Part shown: in pieces, positions 9,266 to 17,771 of the stretch
Layout: the number at the start of each line of letters is the position of its first letter
How positions within the stretch are numbered: position 1 is the stretch's first letter
DNA from: an uncultured Muribaculaceae bacterium
GTDB taxonomy: Bacteria; Bacteroidota; Bacteroidia; Bacteroidales; Muribaculaceae
DNA length: 61,877 nucleotides
Reading direction: 5' to 3'
NCBI GenBank assembly: GCA_904502025.1
Contig: CAJGDJ010000010.1
Location: 1-61,877, forward strand
Translations under genes and position numbers: made by a program
Notes under the pieces: generated by a model
What the model was told of the DNA's origin: nothing
The model's input: the letters and a program-made list of their open reading frames with translations, nothing else
The model's database searches: none

Positions 9266-9817
9266 TTATTCTTCATTTCGGAATAACTTATCTTCTGAAT
9301 CAAGCTTAAAATAGTGTGAAAGAAGAGCAATAAAACGAGATATTTGAGTTAATGCGATCTGTGTATCCTTAGTTATTTCTTTTCCTTGCAATCTAAGAAG
9401 CAACATTCCATACAATGCTGTAAAACATGTTTCTAATTCACCCTGTTTATTTTCTCCAGCTTTAGCTCGCAACTCCACAATAAATGGCAAAGTTTTATAA
9501 TATTCAGCACTATATTCTGCAAACTGAGGATCTTTCAATACCGTATCATGCAATTGAGCCAACTGTAGTATTATGTTTTTATTTAATTGCAAATGTCCAT
9601 TCTTTACAGCATCTTCGCGACGCATCATATCAATTAACGACTCATACCACTCGATCATCTGTTTGCGTTGCTCTTCTGGCAGCCCAAAGCGATTAATAAC
9701 ATTAGCCGTTATGCGGTCAATATCCAACTCATTTGCACGAATCAAATCTTCTACTTGCCACATATACAATAAATACTCGGCAATATTTTCTTTTCTTTTT
9801 TGTGACGCAATAAACAT
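9266..9817 (-). CDS. DUF4924 family protein
   Basis: 183 residues, mostly alpha-helical by sequence, with no signal peptide or membrane segment. The start MFIASQKRKENIAEYLLYMWQVEDLIRA and the overall length match DUF4924, a Bacteroidota-restricted family of unknown function that I recall often lying beside rfbD and prfC. It has its own promoter (9894-9925) and is followed by a 105 bp gap carrying the rfbD promoter. No catalytic motif is visible. Confidence 0.75.
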   Translation of the reverse strand: MFIASQKRKENIAEYLLYMWQVEDLIRANELDIDRITANVINRFGLPEEQRKQMIEWYESLIDMMRREDAVKNGHLQLNKNIILQLAQLHDTVLKDPQFAEYSAEYYKTLPFIVELRAKAGENKQGELETCFTALYGMLLLRLQGKEITKDTQIALTQISRFIALLSHYFKLDSEDKLFRNEE

Positions 9818-9893
9818 ATAATTATTAAATATTTAGTTTCATTATAATCCCCATAAATTGAGATTTCATCAATATTATATTCCATATTTTGTA

Positions 9894-9925
9894 CAAATGT
9901 ACTAAAATTTTCATTACCTTTGCAA
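9894..9925 (-). promoter_or_regulatory. Promoter for DUF4924, overlapping the divergent tRNA promoter
   Basis: Minus-strand TTG (9925-9923), 21 bp, TACATTTG (9901-9894). Its -33 region sits on the -7 element of the tRNA-Gln promoter on the other strand, so the two promoters occupy the same DNA and could compete. Confidence 0.55.
9915..9922 (+). promoter_or_regulatory. -7 element of the tRNA-Gln promoter
   Basis: TACCTTTG fits TAnnTTTG and lies 20 bp before the mature tRNA 5' end. A TTTTG at 9887-9891 is the nearest -33 candidate, with a slightly long 23 bp spacer. Confidence 0.55.
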
Positions 9926-9941
9926 TGTTTTACCCTTCTAT

Positions 9942-10012
9942 TGCCTTGTGGTGTAATGGTAGCACGTCGGATTCTGGTTCCGCCTGTGAGGGTTCGAATC
10001 CTTCCAAGGCAA
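9942..10012 (+). tRNA. tRNA-Gln (anticodon CUG)
   Basis: 71 nt cloverleaf. The acceptor arm TGCCTTG pairs with CAAGGCA. The D-arm includes GGTGTAATGGTAGCAC. The anticodon loop is TTCTGGT, giving CTG (Gln). The T-arm is GAGGGTTCGAATCCTTC. The discriminator is A and CCA is not encoded, as usual in Bacteroidota. Confidence 0.95.
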
Positions 10013-10058
10013 CATTCTATTCAATCCTATAAATACAACTAACAAATTAATGTAAAGC

Positions 10059-10111
10059 AGGGGGACATCTCTAACCCCTAATTTTTAAGGCACCTTAAGT
10101 GCCTTTTATAA
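10059..10111 (+). terminator. Probable terminator(s) of tRNA-Gln
   Basis: Two hairpins follow the tRNA: AGGGG/CCCCT (10059-10063 with 10075-10079, then AATTTTTAA) and a stronger AAGGCAC/GTGCCTT (10087-10093 with 10099-10105) followed by TTATAAT. The second is the better Rho-independent candidate. Confidence 0.5.
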
Positions 10112-10117
10112 TATTAG

Positions 10118-13100
10118 CCAAAAATATATGCAACCTTAAATCACGCTTCGGTGAGTGTTGGTGATGGGTCGGTAAGGGGTGTTGTAACGACGATGCCCGA
10201 TGCTGATGGGAATGTTATTGTGCAAACCGATGATGGAAAGGTAGTGCAATATAATGTAGGAGATTTGGTAGTAGATGGGTCTTCTGAGTCCACTGGGTCG
10301 GCTGAGGGTGTTAATGAGACGAAAGAGCCGGAGCCTGTGAGAGTGGGTTTCTTTGGGAATATATACAATCAATTTAAGGGGAAGGCAAAAGATGCTATCG
10401 ACTTCCTACTTCGTAACAAGGAGGGAGAAGCGAGTGGAGCATTACACCATAGAGATATTGGGGATATTTCGGTGGTATATGGCACAGATAGTTATGGGCT
10501 TGCACATATCGCGAAGAAACACCCGGAAGTGTTAAACGATTTGCAAGGGACTATTGAAGGAATGGCTATAACAAGCCAATCGGATAACAGGATTGTGCTT
10601 GAATCGCCAACCCATAGAGCGGTAATCAGCAAAATGTTAGGAGATAAGTTTACTTCTGATTGGTTATTGACTGCATACGAAAAGAAAAATCCCGCTTCCG
10701 CCAGCAGTAGTGACATTGAAACGGAACCCGAAGGCAAGCAGAATGGCACAGCTACTCTGCAAAACGAGATTTCTGCAAACAAAGTTAGTGAAAATGTAGT
10801 AGAAAATCAAGGGAATAATGCGAAAACAGGGGCACAACCAACATCTGACCCCTCCGGCACAGGTGCCACCTCCCCTAAAACAGGGGAGGAATGGGTTATT
10901 CCAACTGATGCGAAGGGAGAGCCGATGTATGAGAGTGCGAGCGTGGAGGCTACCATCAATGATATTTACAATGACCCCGATTTAGATGAGGAAGAAGCCG
11001 ATGCTTTTGTTCAGGCTAAGATTGACGGAGCAACTAAGCGTATTGCCCAATTGGAGAAAAAGAAGCCTAAAATGGGTGAGAGCAAGGTTGCTTTTAAGGA
11101 AGCCAAAGCGAAGTGGCAAGAGCAAATAGAAGCAGAACGCAAATCGCTTGAGTATTGGCAAGGGGTGCAGAGTGCAGTGCCTGAAATGCGACGCAAAGAG
11201 CGTGCACGCCAACAAATGGAGGCAGATATGGCTCAGCGAGAGCAAGAGCTTCAAAAGCGAGCAGAGGAAGCACAACGAGCAGAGGAGAGAGGTCGCAACC
11301 GTGGTGATTACCGAAAAGCAATGACTCAGTGGGAAGATGCTCCAAGCAGTTTCCATGAATATGTAGCGCAAGCATTATTGGTTGGAGACTATAAGATGCG
11401 ATGGAATGATTCGGGTTCTACACGAGGATTAGGAAGCCACACAACCGGTCGCAGGGGAATGAATCGACGTGGTGAGGTTGTTACAGCTCGCAATGATGAG
11501 TCTCGAGCCATGGGTTGGTTGATAGATGACCGCACAGGGTTGTCGCCTGAGGCATTAGCCGATAGGTTGTGGAATGAATATACCGGTAGCTATGGCGAGG
11601 ATATGGCAGAGGGAAGCCCTCTTGATGTGTTGCTCGATGTTGTTACGAGTATGCCAACACCGCGAGCTATGTGGGAATATGTGAAAGGAGAACATGACGC
11701 ACGCATGGAAGCAGAACAAGGGGCTTATGAGCAACAATACTCAGAGGAAGAAATTGAGGCTATGGAACGTGATGCGATGTATCGTGAGAAATATGGCGTG
11801 AGTGAAGATGAGTATTGGGCACAGGAGGCACAATGGGACGAGTTTATAGAAAGTCGAGACATGAGTGCCGAAGAATTGGGAAATTATAATAACTTTGTAG
11901 CAGAAGAACGAATAAAAGAAGAAAATGAACGAAGAAATCAAGAAAATGCAGAAGATGAGCAACGCACAGATAATAGCGAAAGCGAAAGAGGCGTTGATAT
12001 ATTGCCGGGAGAACAATCTGATAACACTCAAGGAAATGGAGTTGTTGCAGGGGAACCCGAAGGAGTTGATGGCGACAGTGCTCAATCGAATGACGTTGCA
12101 TCGGAAGAAACAGAGTTAAGCGAGGAGGATAGGCAGGCAATAGATAATATGCCTATCCCAATGCTTAAGCAACAGATAAAAGAAGTTACTATCTCGCTTG
12201 TGAATGTATCACAGCTATCAGACGCATGGCAAGAGGAGAATAGGGACACAATAGAGCGAGCAAAGCTAATTCTTGCATACGCCAAGCAAGAGCTTGCACG
12301 AAAAGAGCGATTAAAAAAGTCAAACAAATGGGGTATCAAGGTAGGAAATACGGCTGTTCCATTTGAGGTTGTGCGAAAGATGTTTGAGGAGTTTAACTCA
12401 AACGAAGATTTAGCACAATTGTTTGAGAAGGTTGCAAAAGTGTTTGAGACACTACCGATAAAGGTTGTATTCTCGGACACTATCGGAGGGAAAAGCACAC
12501 AAGGTTGGTTTAGCCCAACTACCGGCACGTTGAAATTGCCGGGGTACTTTGTATATGGTGGTGGAATTTCGGAGCAAAATAAGGCAGAAACGATATTGCA
12601 TGAGATGATTCATGCAGTAACGACGTATGCGTTGTATATAAACGAAAAGCCATATTTGCAGACTGACCTTGGATTTGAACTATCGGACGATATGCACGCA
12701 GCAATTCGTCAGTTGAAGCGTATCTACTCGGCAATATCGGCAGATAAAGACTTTAAGGGAGAATATGGAGCAACGAGTGTGCATGAGATGGTGGCAGAAT
12801 TATCGAATGTGCAATTCCGTGAGAAGTTGAAAAAGAAAGGTCTATGGGAAACGATAGTAGATGCGATAAAGCAATTGTTTGGAATAGAGCCGAGCAATGC
12901 CCTTGAAGGAGCAGAAGCGGCACTTGAATATATGCTTAACAACTTTGACCGTAGTCAATGGGATAAGATGGTTGGCATGGGAGAAAAGCGAGGTAAGCAG
13001 ATGCGATTGGAGAGAAAAGAAAATCGTTCAGATGTGAATAGGCAGGACTTAACCACTTCATCCTCTTCACAAGTGAACGACAGGACAAAGGTAAAAATTA

Positions 13101-16100
13101 ATCCCGATAACGCCAAAGAATCTCTAAAAAAGTTAGCTGAAAAATATCAAGGCAAAACCAATTCTCGAGGGTTTTTAACCGATTTGAATATTGCTTTAGG
13201 ACTGACCGAAATAGACGCTCCAAGCAATTATTATTCGTTAGAGTTGCCAAATGGAGATGAAGCGACAATAAGAATCAGTAACCATAATGCTGACGCAGAG
13301 AATGCAGATATAGGCGAAAAGGAAGTTAGTATTGTTATAAAGTCACGCCGAAGCCGTAATACATTCAATCCTAAAGATGGAGTTGATTTGACAGAATATG
13401 TTTATTTTAAAGAAGCAATAAAAACATCAAAAGGGAATGTGTTGTCGCAGATAGCAGAAAGTCTATCAGAGATGATGGACTCCGGTGAATATCAAGATAA
13501 ATCGGGCATTGCAAAAATCAATCCAAAGCAAGAAGAAAGAGTTTCGGAGAATAGCGAGGAAGAGTTATTGTTTAGAGATGGAGAGGGTGTGATGAGCAAT
13601 GCAGATGTGAGCATGGCTAATGACCCTATCGCAAAGGTGATGGGTAAGAGCCAACGCAGTAAGAAGCAACTGGCGAAGTTTGCCGAGAGAGAGCGTAAGG
13701 CTATGCGTAGCCGTGTGGCAGAGTTGACGGAGAGATTGCATCTTGATAATGTGGAGGTGATTGAGAATTGGACGGATTTGTCGGGGCGTAAGGCAAAGGC
13801 AAAGGGTTGGTATGATACCATGAGTGGAAAGATTGTAATCAGTCTCTCTAATCATACGAGTGTTGCCGATGTGGAACGTACGCTGTTGCATGAGGCAGTG
13901 GCACACCATGGATTGAGAGGGTTGTTTGGTAAGCAGTTTGACACGTTTTTGGATAATGTTTTCCGTAATGCCGAAGCCGATATCAGAGCACAGATAGTGG
14001 ATTTGGCAAAACGTAATGGTTGGGACTTCAGAGTTGCAACCGAGGAGTATTTGGCGAGCTTGGCAGAGAACACCAACTTTGAGGCACTTGAAAACAATTG
14101 GGGTTGGTGGCAGAAGATTAAGCATCTGTTCATGGATATGCTTGAGAGCATCGGTTGGGATTATAAAGGACCCGAATTGAGCGATAATGAGTTGCGTTAT
14201 CTGTTGTGGCGAAGCTATGAGAATATGGTTAATCCGGGGCGTCATCGCAGTATCTTGGGTAAAGCTGAAGATGTAGCGAAACAGTATGCGTTGGGCGTAG
14301 GCAACTATAGTGCAGATGCCGAGACAGCCCAACAAGTAGCGGATAGTGGTGAGGTGTATAGTGATGAAGATGGTATTGAGGCGGTAAATGAGCAATTCAA
14401 TGCGGAACTCCAACAGCAAATAGACGGAACATTACCTAAAGGACATATTTATAAATTGGGAATGCCAAGTGAAGTGTTGTTGTCAACAGGATTTCCTAAT
14501 ATGCCCATTGAGATGTCGTCAACCAATCTTGCTGAACATGCGAAGAAAACACGTCATCCGTTTGATATTGGAGATATTAAAGGGCTTGTTAATGCACTTC
14601 AAGACCCAATAGCGGTGTTTGCTTATGGAAACAAGGAAAAATCTCAAAATGTAATTGTAGAGATGCAAAAAAATGGCCGCAATTTTCTTGTTGGCGTACA
14701 TTTTAATCAAACTCGAAATGGAGTGGAAGTCTCAAGTATTAGGGGCATATTCCCAAAAGACAACGCGGAATGGTTAAATTGGATAGCCCAAGACAAAGCA
14801 TTATATATAGACAAAGAAAGAGTTCAAGATTTGATAAACCAACAGCGAAAGAATCTCGCTGACGTGGAATATCTTGACTTGAACTCCATTGCAAATATAA
14901 TACAAAATTTTGAGAATCCAATAATTTCACGTGAAGAAAATAATGAGTCTAATGGGTCAACTAATGCGGAGCGCGATAGCGACGAGGGTTATAGGGTTGT
15001 CACAATGGCAGATTTTCACAAAAGAACAGCTGCAGTATTCGTGCCGACAGAGCGCCCACAAAGGGAGCCGGATTATATTTCAAAGAAACGAGATGGAGAA
15101 GGAGTGTCTTCGGAATATTGGTATGGCGAAGATGAGAACGGAGAATATGTGATACGAAACTCGGATCATTGGAGTGGAGTGTCGCAATCTGGAAATGGAT
15201 TGTTTTATCCTTTAATTCGGGCATTGTCATCGCACTATTCCCCAAGAGCAAGAGGTTATATTAGAAACTTGAGCCATCGGAATTTTATACGGACATGTTA
15301 TTGGGTAATATCGAAAGGGGATTCCGGTAACATAAGTAGTTATTCGCCAAAAGTAGAAGAGCCAATCTGTGGCAAAGCATATATAAAAGATTTCAGAGAT
15401 GCGACTGAATATCTAAACAAGGAGTTGAAAGATTGGCAAATTCCGCTCTTGGTTGAAGATATGGAAAAAAGATCGGAAACAATCGCAGAGAGTGGGGCGG
15501 TAATGGTTGATAATCAAGAGAACCCAATTGATGAGGATGGTAAATTGATAGTAGAAAAAGTATCTTCTATTGATGACATAACTGATGCAGACTTTGAAAC
15601 ACCAACAAGAAGCATTCAATTACCCTCAATCCCTCCAAAAGTTGATGAGGCGATAGGAGCAAATGGCAAGCCTATTGTAATAAAGAAGAATGTATTTGAG
15701 AAGAATAAAAAGTCGCACAAAGATTTAACCCCTAAAGATAGTAGGGCGATTCTAATAAACACATTATACTCTCCTGATTTATATGGTCAAAATCAAAAAA
15801 TCACACGCCCATATAATTGGATATTAATTCATCTTGCCGATACTAATACAGCCGTATTGGTAGAGGTCAATGAAAATAAGGATAATGTTGAAATTGTAAA
15901 TTGGCATTATATAAATGATGACGCAATAGAACGCAAAAAAAAGCAAGCCATTAGAGAGGGGGGCTTATCCTCACACTCGAAAGTGCAGCTGCCGATACTT
16001 CTAATTTCTTGCCTTCTGCTGACAAAGGTACAATAAATTTGCGAAACACCAATGAGTTAGGCGAAAAAATTGCAGCAGCCGAGTCGGAGGTAAACACCAA

Positions 16101-17572
16101 CCCTACCGAAGCACAGAAAGAGGCAGGCAACTATAAGAAAGGACACGTTCAAATTGGCACATTCAACGTAACCATTGAACAGCCGAAAGGCTCTGTACGC
16201 AGTGGCGTAGATGCTGACGGCAAGAAATGGGAGACCGAAATGCAGAACACCTACGGCTACATTCGTGGCACTGAGGGTGTCGATGGCGACCATATAGACG
16301 TGTTCCTGTCTGATGATATTGACGGTTGGGACGGACACAAAGTGTTCGTAGTGGACCAACGTAATGCAAACGGCAGCTTCGATGAACATAAGGTTATGCT
16401 TGGCTTCAATGACATCAACGATGCCGAAGCAGCCTATATGAGCAACTATGAAGAGGGTTGGCAGGGACTTGGAGCCATTACAGGCGTTTCCATTGAGGAG
16501 TTCGAGAAGTGGATAGCCTCATCACATCGCAAGACCAAAGCATTTGCAGAGTACAAGAGTGTCAAGACCACCGAGGGACAAAGTACCGACGAGGGAATTT
16601 TGTTCCGCGATGGGGAGAGTGATGGGACGAGAGAGGAGTATAACCGGAGAGTGCGTCGTCCTAATCGCAGTGGCAGTGTAGGTAAGTGGGATAACCTTGG
16701 ATGGCGCATGAAGGAGGCTTATCAAGACTCTATGCTGTCGTTGAAGGAGTTGCAAGATGTTATCGCCAAGAAGTATGGGTTGAAGGAGATACCATCGTGG
16801 ATGAATGCTTATCTGCAAGAGAACTTAATGAGCAGTAGGAATAAGGCGGCAAGCGATGTGTATATGCGTGACTTCTACAACCCGATGATGAAGGAGGTGC
16901 AAGCCTTAATCAAGAAAGGGGTGAAGTATGAGGACTTGGTGAACTACATGATAGCGAAGCATGGGTTGGAACGTAACAAGCTGATGGCAGAGCGAGACGC
17001 CAAAAGAGCAGCTGATGAAGCGAAGAAAAAGGGTGAGGATTGGCAAAAGACATACGATGAGGCGTTGAAGGAAAACCGAAAACGAGACTATTCGGGTTTA
17101 ACCACGTTGACCGGTGAGGAGAGTGTGATGACAGCAGAGAAGGTGGCAGAAGAGATGGTCGAGGAATTCGAGGGCGCACATGAAACAGATGCATTATGGG
17201 AAAAGGTAAATGCCGCAACCAAAGAGACCTTGCGAAAGAGTTATGAGGGCGGGTTGATGAGTAAAGAGACCTACGAGTCAACGGATGCAATGTATGAGTA
17301 TTACATACCACTAAGAGGATGGGATAGCGACATAGCAAGTGATGTGTATGAATATCTGATGAGTGATCGCCCGTTATTATCTCCGGCACTTAAGACTGCC
17401 AAAGGTAGGACAAGTCTTGCCGATGACCCGATAGCGACAATAGGCATGATGGCAGATAGCACAATCGCACAAGCGAATCGCAACAAGATGAAGCAAGCGT
17501 TTTACTATTTTGCCGTTAACAATCCGAGCGACCTTGTGGCAATAGGTAAGCAATGGTATATTAAGAATGAGG
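10118..17572 (+). mobile_element. Decayed fragment of a phage/plasmid giant polyvalent protein gene
   Basis: This 7.4 kb is a single, once-frameshifted reading frame with visibly higher G content and different codon use from the flanking genes. Its domains are those known from 'polyvalent proteins' carried by phages and conjugative elements. It has no proper start: the frame opens right after a TAG at 10115 with mid-protein sequence. Homology-like sequence stops near 17570, replaced by the AT-rich thrS promoter region. No integrase, capsid, mobilisation or replication gene accompanies it, and I find no repeat of the tRNA-Gln 3' end at the right border. The most economical reading is an internal slice left after deletion of a larger element between tRNA-Gln and thrS. 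Confidence 0.7.
10151..16036 (+). CDS. Polyvalent protein fragment with predicted nuclease-like and metallopeptidase domains (part 1)
   Basis: About 1,940 meaningful residues; the nominal GTG start at 10151 is arbitrary because the N-terminus is missing. In order: residues 95-180, a PBECR-type (barnase/EndoU/colicin E5-like fold) predicted RNase with ALHHRDIGDISVVYG, GLAHIAKKHPEVL, a third His near 155 and WLLTAYEKK; 280-385, charged coiled coil; 805-925, a zincin-like peptidase with LHEMIHAV (HExxH at 817-821) and a later Glu in SVHEMVAEL; 1020-1145, unrecognised; 1160-1330, a second peptidase-like domain with LLHEAVAHHG (1247-1254) and EEYLASLAE; 1431-1590, a MuF-C-terminal-like domain (LGMPSEVL, DPIAVFAYG, IIQNFENPI); 1630-1790, unrecognised; 1800-1935, another small nuclease-like domain (NVFEKNKKSHKDL). 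Past about 15960 the frame is shifted and the last ~25 codons are nonsense. Domain names are from pattern memory and need profile searches. Confidence 0.65.
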   Translation: MSVGDGSVRGVVTTMPDADGNVIVQTDDGKVVQYNVGDLVVDGSSESTGSAEGVNETKEPEPVRVGFFGNIYNQFKGKAKDAIDFLLRNKEGEASGALHHRDIGDISVVYGTDSYGLAHIAKKHPEVLNDLQGTIEGMAITSQSDNRIVLESPTHRAVISKMLGDKFTSDWLLTAYEKKNPASASSSDIETEPEGKQNGTATLQNEISANKVSENVVENQGNNAKTGAQPTSDPSGTGATSPKTGEEWVIPTDAKGEPMYESASVEATINDIYNDPDLDEEEADAFVQAKIDGATKRIAQLEKKKPKMGESKVAFKEAKAKWQEQIEAERKSLEYWQGVQSAVPEMRRKERARQQMEADMAQREQELQKRAEEAQRAEERGRNRGDYRKAMTQWEDAPSSFHEYVAQALLVGDYKMRWNDSGSTRGLGSHTTGRRGMNRRGEVVTARNDESRAMGWLIDDRTGLSPEALADRLWNEYTGSYGEDMAEGSPLDVLLDVVTSMPTPRAMWEYVKGEHDARMEAEQGAYEQQYSEEEIEAMERDAMYREKYGVSEDEYWAQEAQWDEFIESRDMSAEELGNYNNFVAEERIKEENERRNQENAEDEQRTDNSESERGVDILPGEQSDNTQGNGVVAGEPEGVDGDSAQSNDVASEETELSEEDRQAIDNMPIPMLKQQIKEVTISLVNVSQLSDAWQEENRDTIERAKLILAYAKQELARKERLKKSNKWGIKVGNTAVPFEVVRKMFEEFNSNEDLAQLFEKVAKVFETLPIKVVFSDTIGGKSTQGWFSPTTGTLKLPGYFVYGGGISEQNKAETILHEMIHAVTTYALYINEKPYLQTDLGFELSDDMHAAIRQLKRIYSAISADKDFKGEYGATSVHEMVAELSNVQFREKLKKKGLWETIVDAIKQLFGIEPSNALEGAEAALEYMLNNFDRSQWDKMVGMGEKRGKQMRLERKENRSDVNRQDLTTSSSSQVNDRTKVKINPDNAKESLKKLAEKYQGKTNSRGFLTDLNIALGLTEIDAPSNYYSLELPNGDEATIRISNHNADAENADIGEKEVSIVIKSRRSRNTFNPKDGVDLTEYVYFKEAIKTSKGNVLSQIAESLSEMMDSGEYQDKSGIAKINPKQEERVSENSEEELLFRDGEGVMSNADVSMANDPIAKVMGKSQRSKKQLAKFAERERKAMRSRVAELTERLHLDNVEVIENWTDLSGRKAKAKGWYDTMSGKIVISLSNHTSVADVERTLLHEAVAHHGLRGLFGKQFDTFLDNVFRNAEADIRAQIVDLAKRNGWDFRVATEEYLASLAENTNFEALENNWGWWQKIKHLFMDMLESIGWDYKGPELSDNELRYLLWRSYENMVNPGRHRSILGKAEDVAKQYALGVGNYSADAETAQQVADSGEVYSDEDGIEAVNEQFNAELQQQIDGTLPKGHIYKLGMPSEVLLSTGFPNMPIEMSSTNLAEHAKKTRHPFDIGDIKGLVNALQDPIAVFAYGNKEKSQNVIVEMQKNGRNFLVGVHFNQTRNGVEVSSIRGIFPKDNAEWLNWIAQDKALYIDKERVQDLINQQRKNLADVEYLDLNSIANIIQNFENPIISREENNESNGSTNAERDSDEGYRVVTMADFHKRTAAVFVPTERPQREPDYISKKRDGEGVSSEYWYGEDENGEYVIRNSDHWSGVSQSGNGLFYPLIRALSSHYSPRARGYIRNLSHRNFIRTCYWVISKGDSGNISSYSPKVEEPICGKAYIKDFRDATEYLNKELKDWQIPLLVEDMEKRSETIAESGAVMVDNQENPIDEDGKLIVEKVSSIDDITDADFETPTRSIQLPSIPPKVDEAIGANGKPIVIKKNVFEKNKKSHKDLTPKDSRAILINTLYSPDLYGQNQKITRPYNWILIHLADTNTAVLVEVNENKDNVEIVNWHYINDDAIERKKKQAIREGGLSSHSKVQLPILLISCLLLTKVQ

Positions 17573-17754
17573 TAACATTTTTACCTAAAACATGTCCATG
17601 TTTCCATTTTTTAATCATTGATTACATAAAAATAACTACAAACTCTCATCTTCAAGCAAAAAACTCACTTTTATATCATAAAGTTACCAAAATTTTAACT
17701 ATCTTTGCAGTCGATTTTGCCATATTTCATGCAAATATCACAATATTAAATTGA
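16009..17754 (+). CDS. Polyvalent protein fragment with pyrophosphatase-like and LPD38-like regions (part 2)
   Basis: This is the continuation of the previous protein in the +2-shifted frame. The coding sense actually resumes at 15964 (LILTLESAAADTSNF), and the TTG at 16009 is only a nominal start. Residues 40-185 are a pyrophosphatase-like domain: GYIRGTEGVDGDHIDVFL contains D-G-D-H-I-D, close to the inorganic pyrophosphatase signature DxDPxD, followed by FVVDQ, FDEHKVMLGF and SSHRKTKAFAEYKSV. Residues 210-520 are helical and resemble the 'large polyvalent protein associated' region (DSMLSLKELQDVI, AYLQENLMSSRNKAASD, YYIPLRGWD, DPIATIGMMADSTIAQANRNKMKQAF is split here by position). After WYIKNE (about 17570) the last 60 codons are AT-rich and unlike protein, being non-coding DNA that happens to stay open. 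It is probably not functional alone. Confidence 0.6.
   Translation: MPSADKGTINLRNTNELGEKIAAAESEVNTNPTEAQKEAGNYKKGHVQIGTFNVTIEQPKGSVRSGVDADGKKWETEMQNTYGYIRGTEGVDGDHIDVFLSDDIDGWDGHKVFVVDQRNANGSFDEHKVMLGFNDINDAEAAYMSNYEEGWQGLGAITGVSIEEFEKWIASSHRKTKAFAEYKSVKTTEGQSTDEGILFRDGESDGTREEYNRRVRRPNRSGSVGKWDNLGWRMKEAYQDSMLSLKELQDVIAKKYGLKEIPSWMNAYLQENLMSSRNKAASDVYMRDFYNPMMKEVQALIKKGVKYEDLVNYMIAKHGLERNKLMAERDAKRAADEAKKKGEDWQKTYDEALKENRKRDYSGLTTLTGEESVMTAEKVAEEMVEEFEGAHETDALWEKVNAATKETLRKSYEGGLMSKETYESTDAMYEYYIPLRGWDSDIASDVYEYLMSDRPLLSPALKTAKGRTSLADDPIATIGMMADSTIAQANRNKMKQAFYYFAVNNPSDLVAIGKQWYIKNEVTFLPKTCPCFHFLIIDYIKITTNSHLQAKNSLLYHKVTKILTIFAVDFAIFHANITILN
17700..17707 (+). promoter_or_regulatory. -7 element (TATCTTTG) of the thrS operon promoter
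   Basis: TATCTTTG matches TAnnTTTG and lies 64 bp before the thrS ATG. It overlaps the non-coding tail that happens to extend the polyvalent frame, which supports placing the end of the mobile fragment upstream of here. No canonical TTG lies 19-21 bp upstream. Confidence 0.55.
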
Positions 17755-17771
17755 TTTAATAGACCAAAAGA

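Noticed and set aside
13565..14419. 284-codon antisense frame inside the polyvalent gene, and the many other antisense frames at 10.5-17.5 kb
   Set aside because: They mirror the strongly coding plus frame, lack domain-like sequence and arise from its codon bias.
9942..17572. tRNA-Gln as the integration site of an element with flanking att repeats
   Set aside because: I searched the right border for a copy of the tRNA 3' end (CCAAGGCAA region) and found none. The left border also starts about 100 bp after the tRNA, beyond its terminator.
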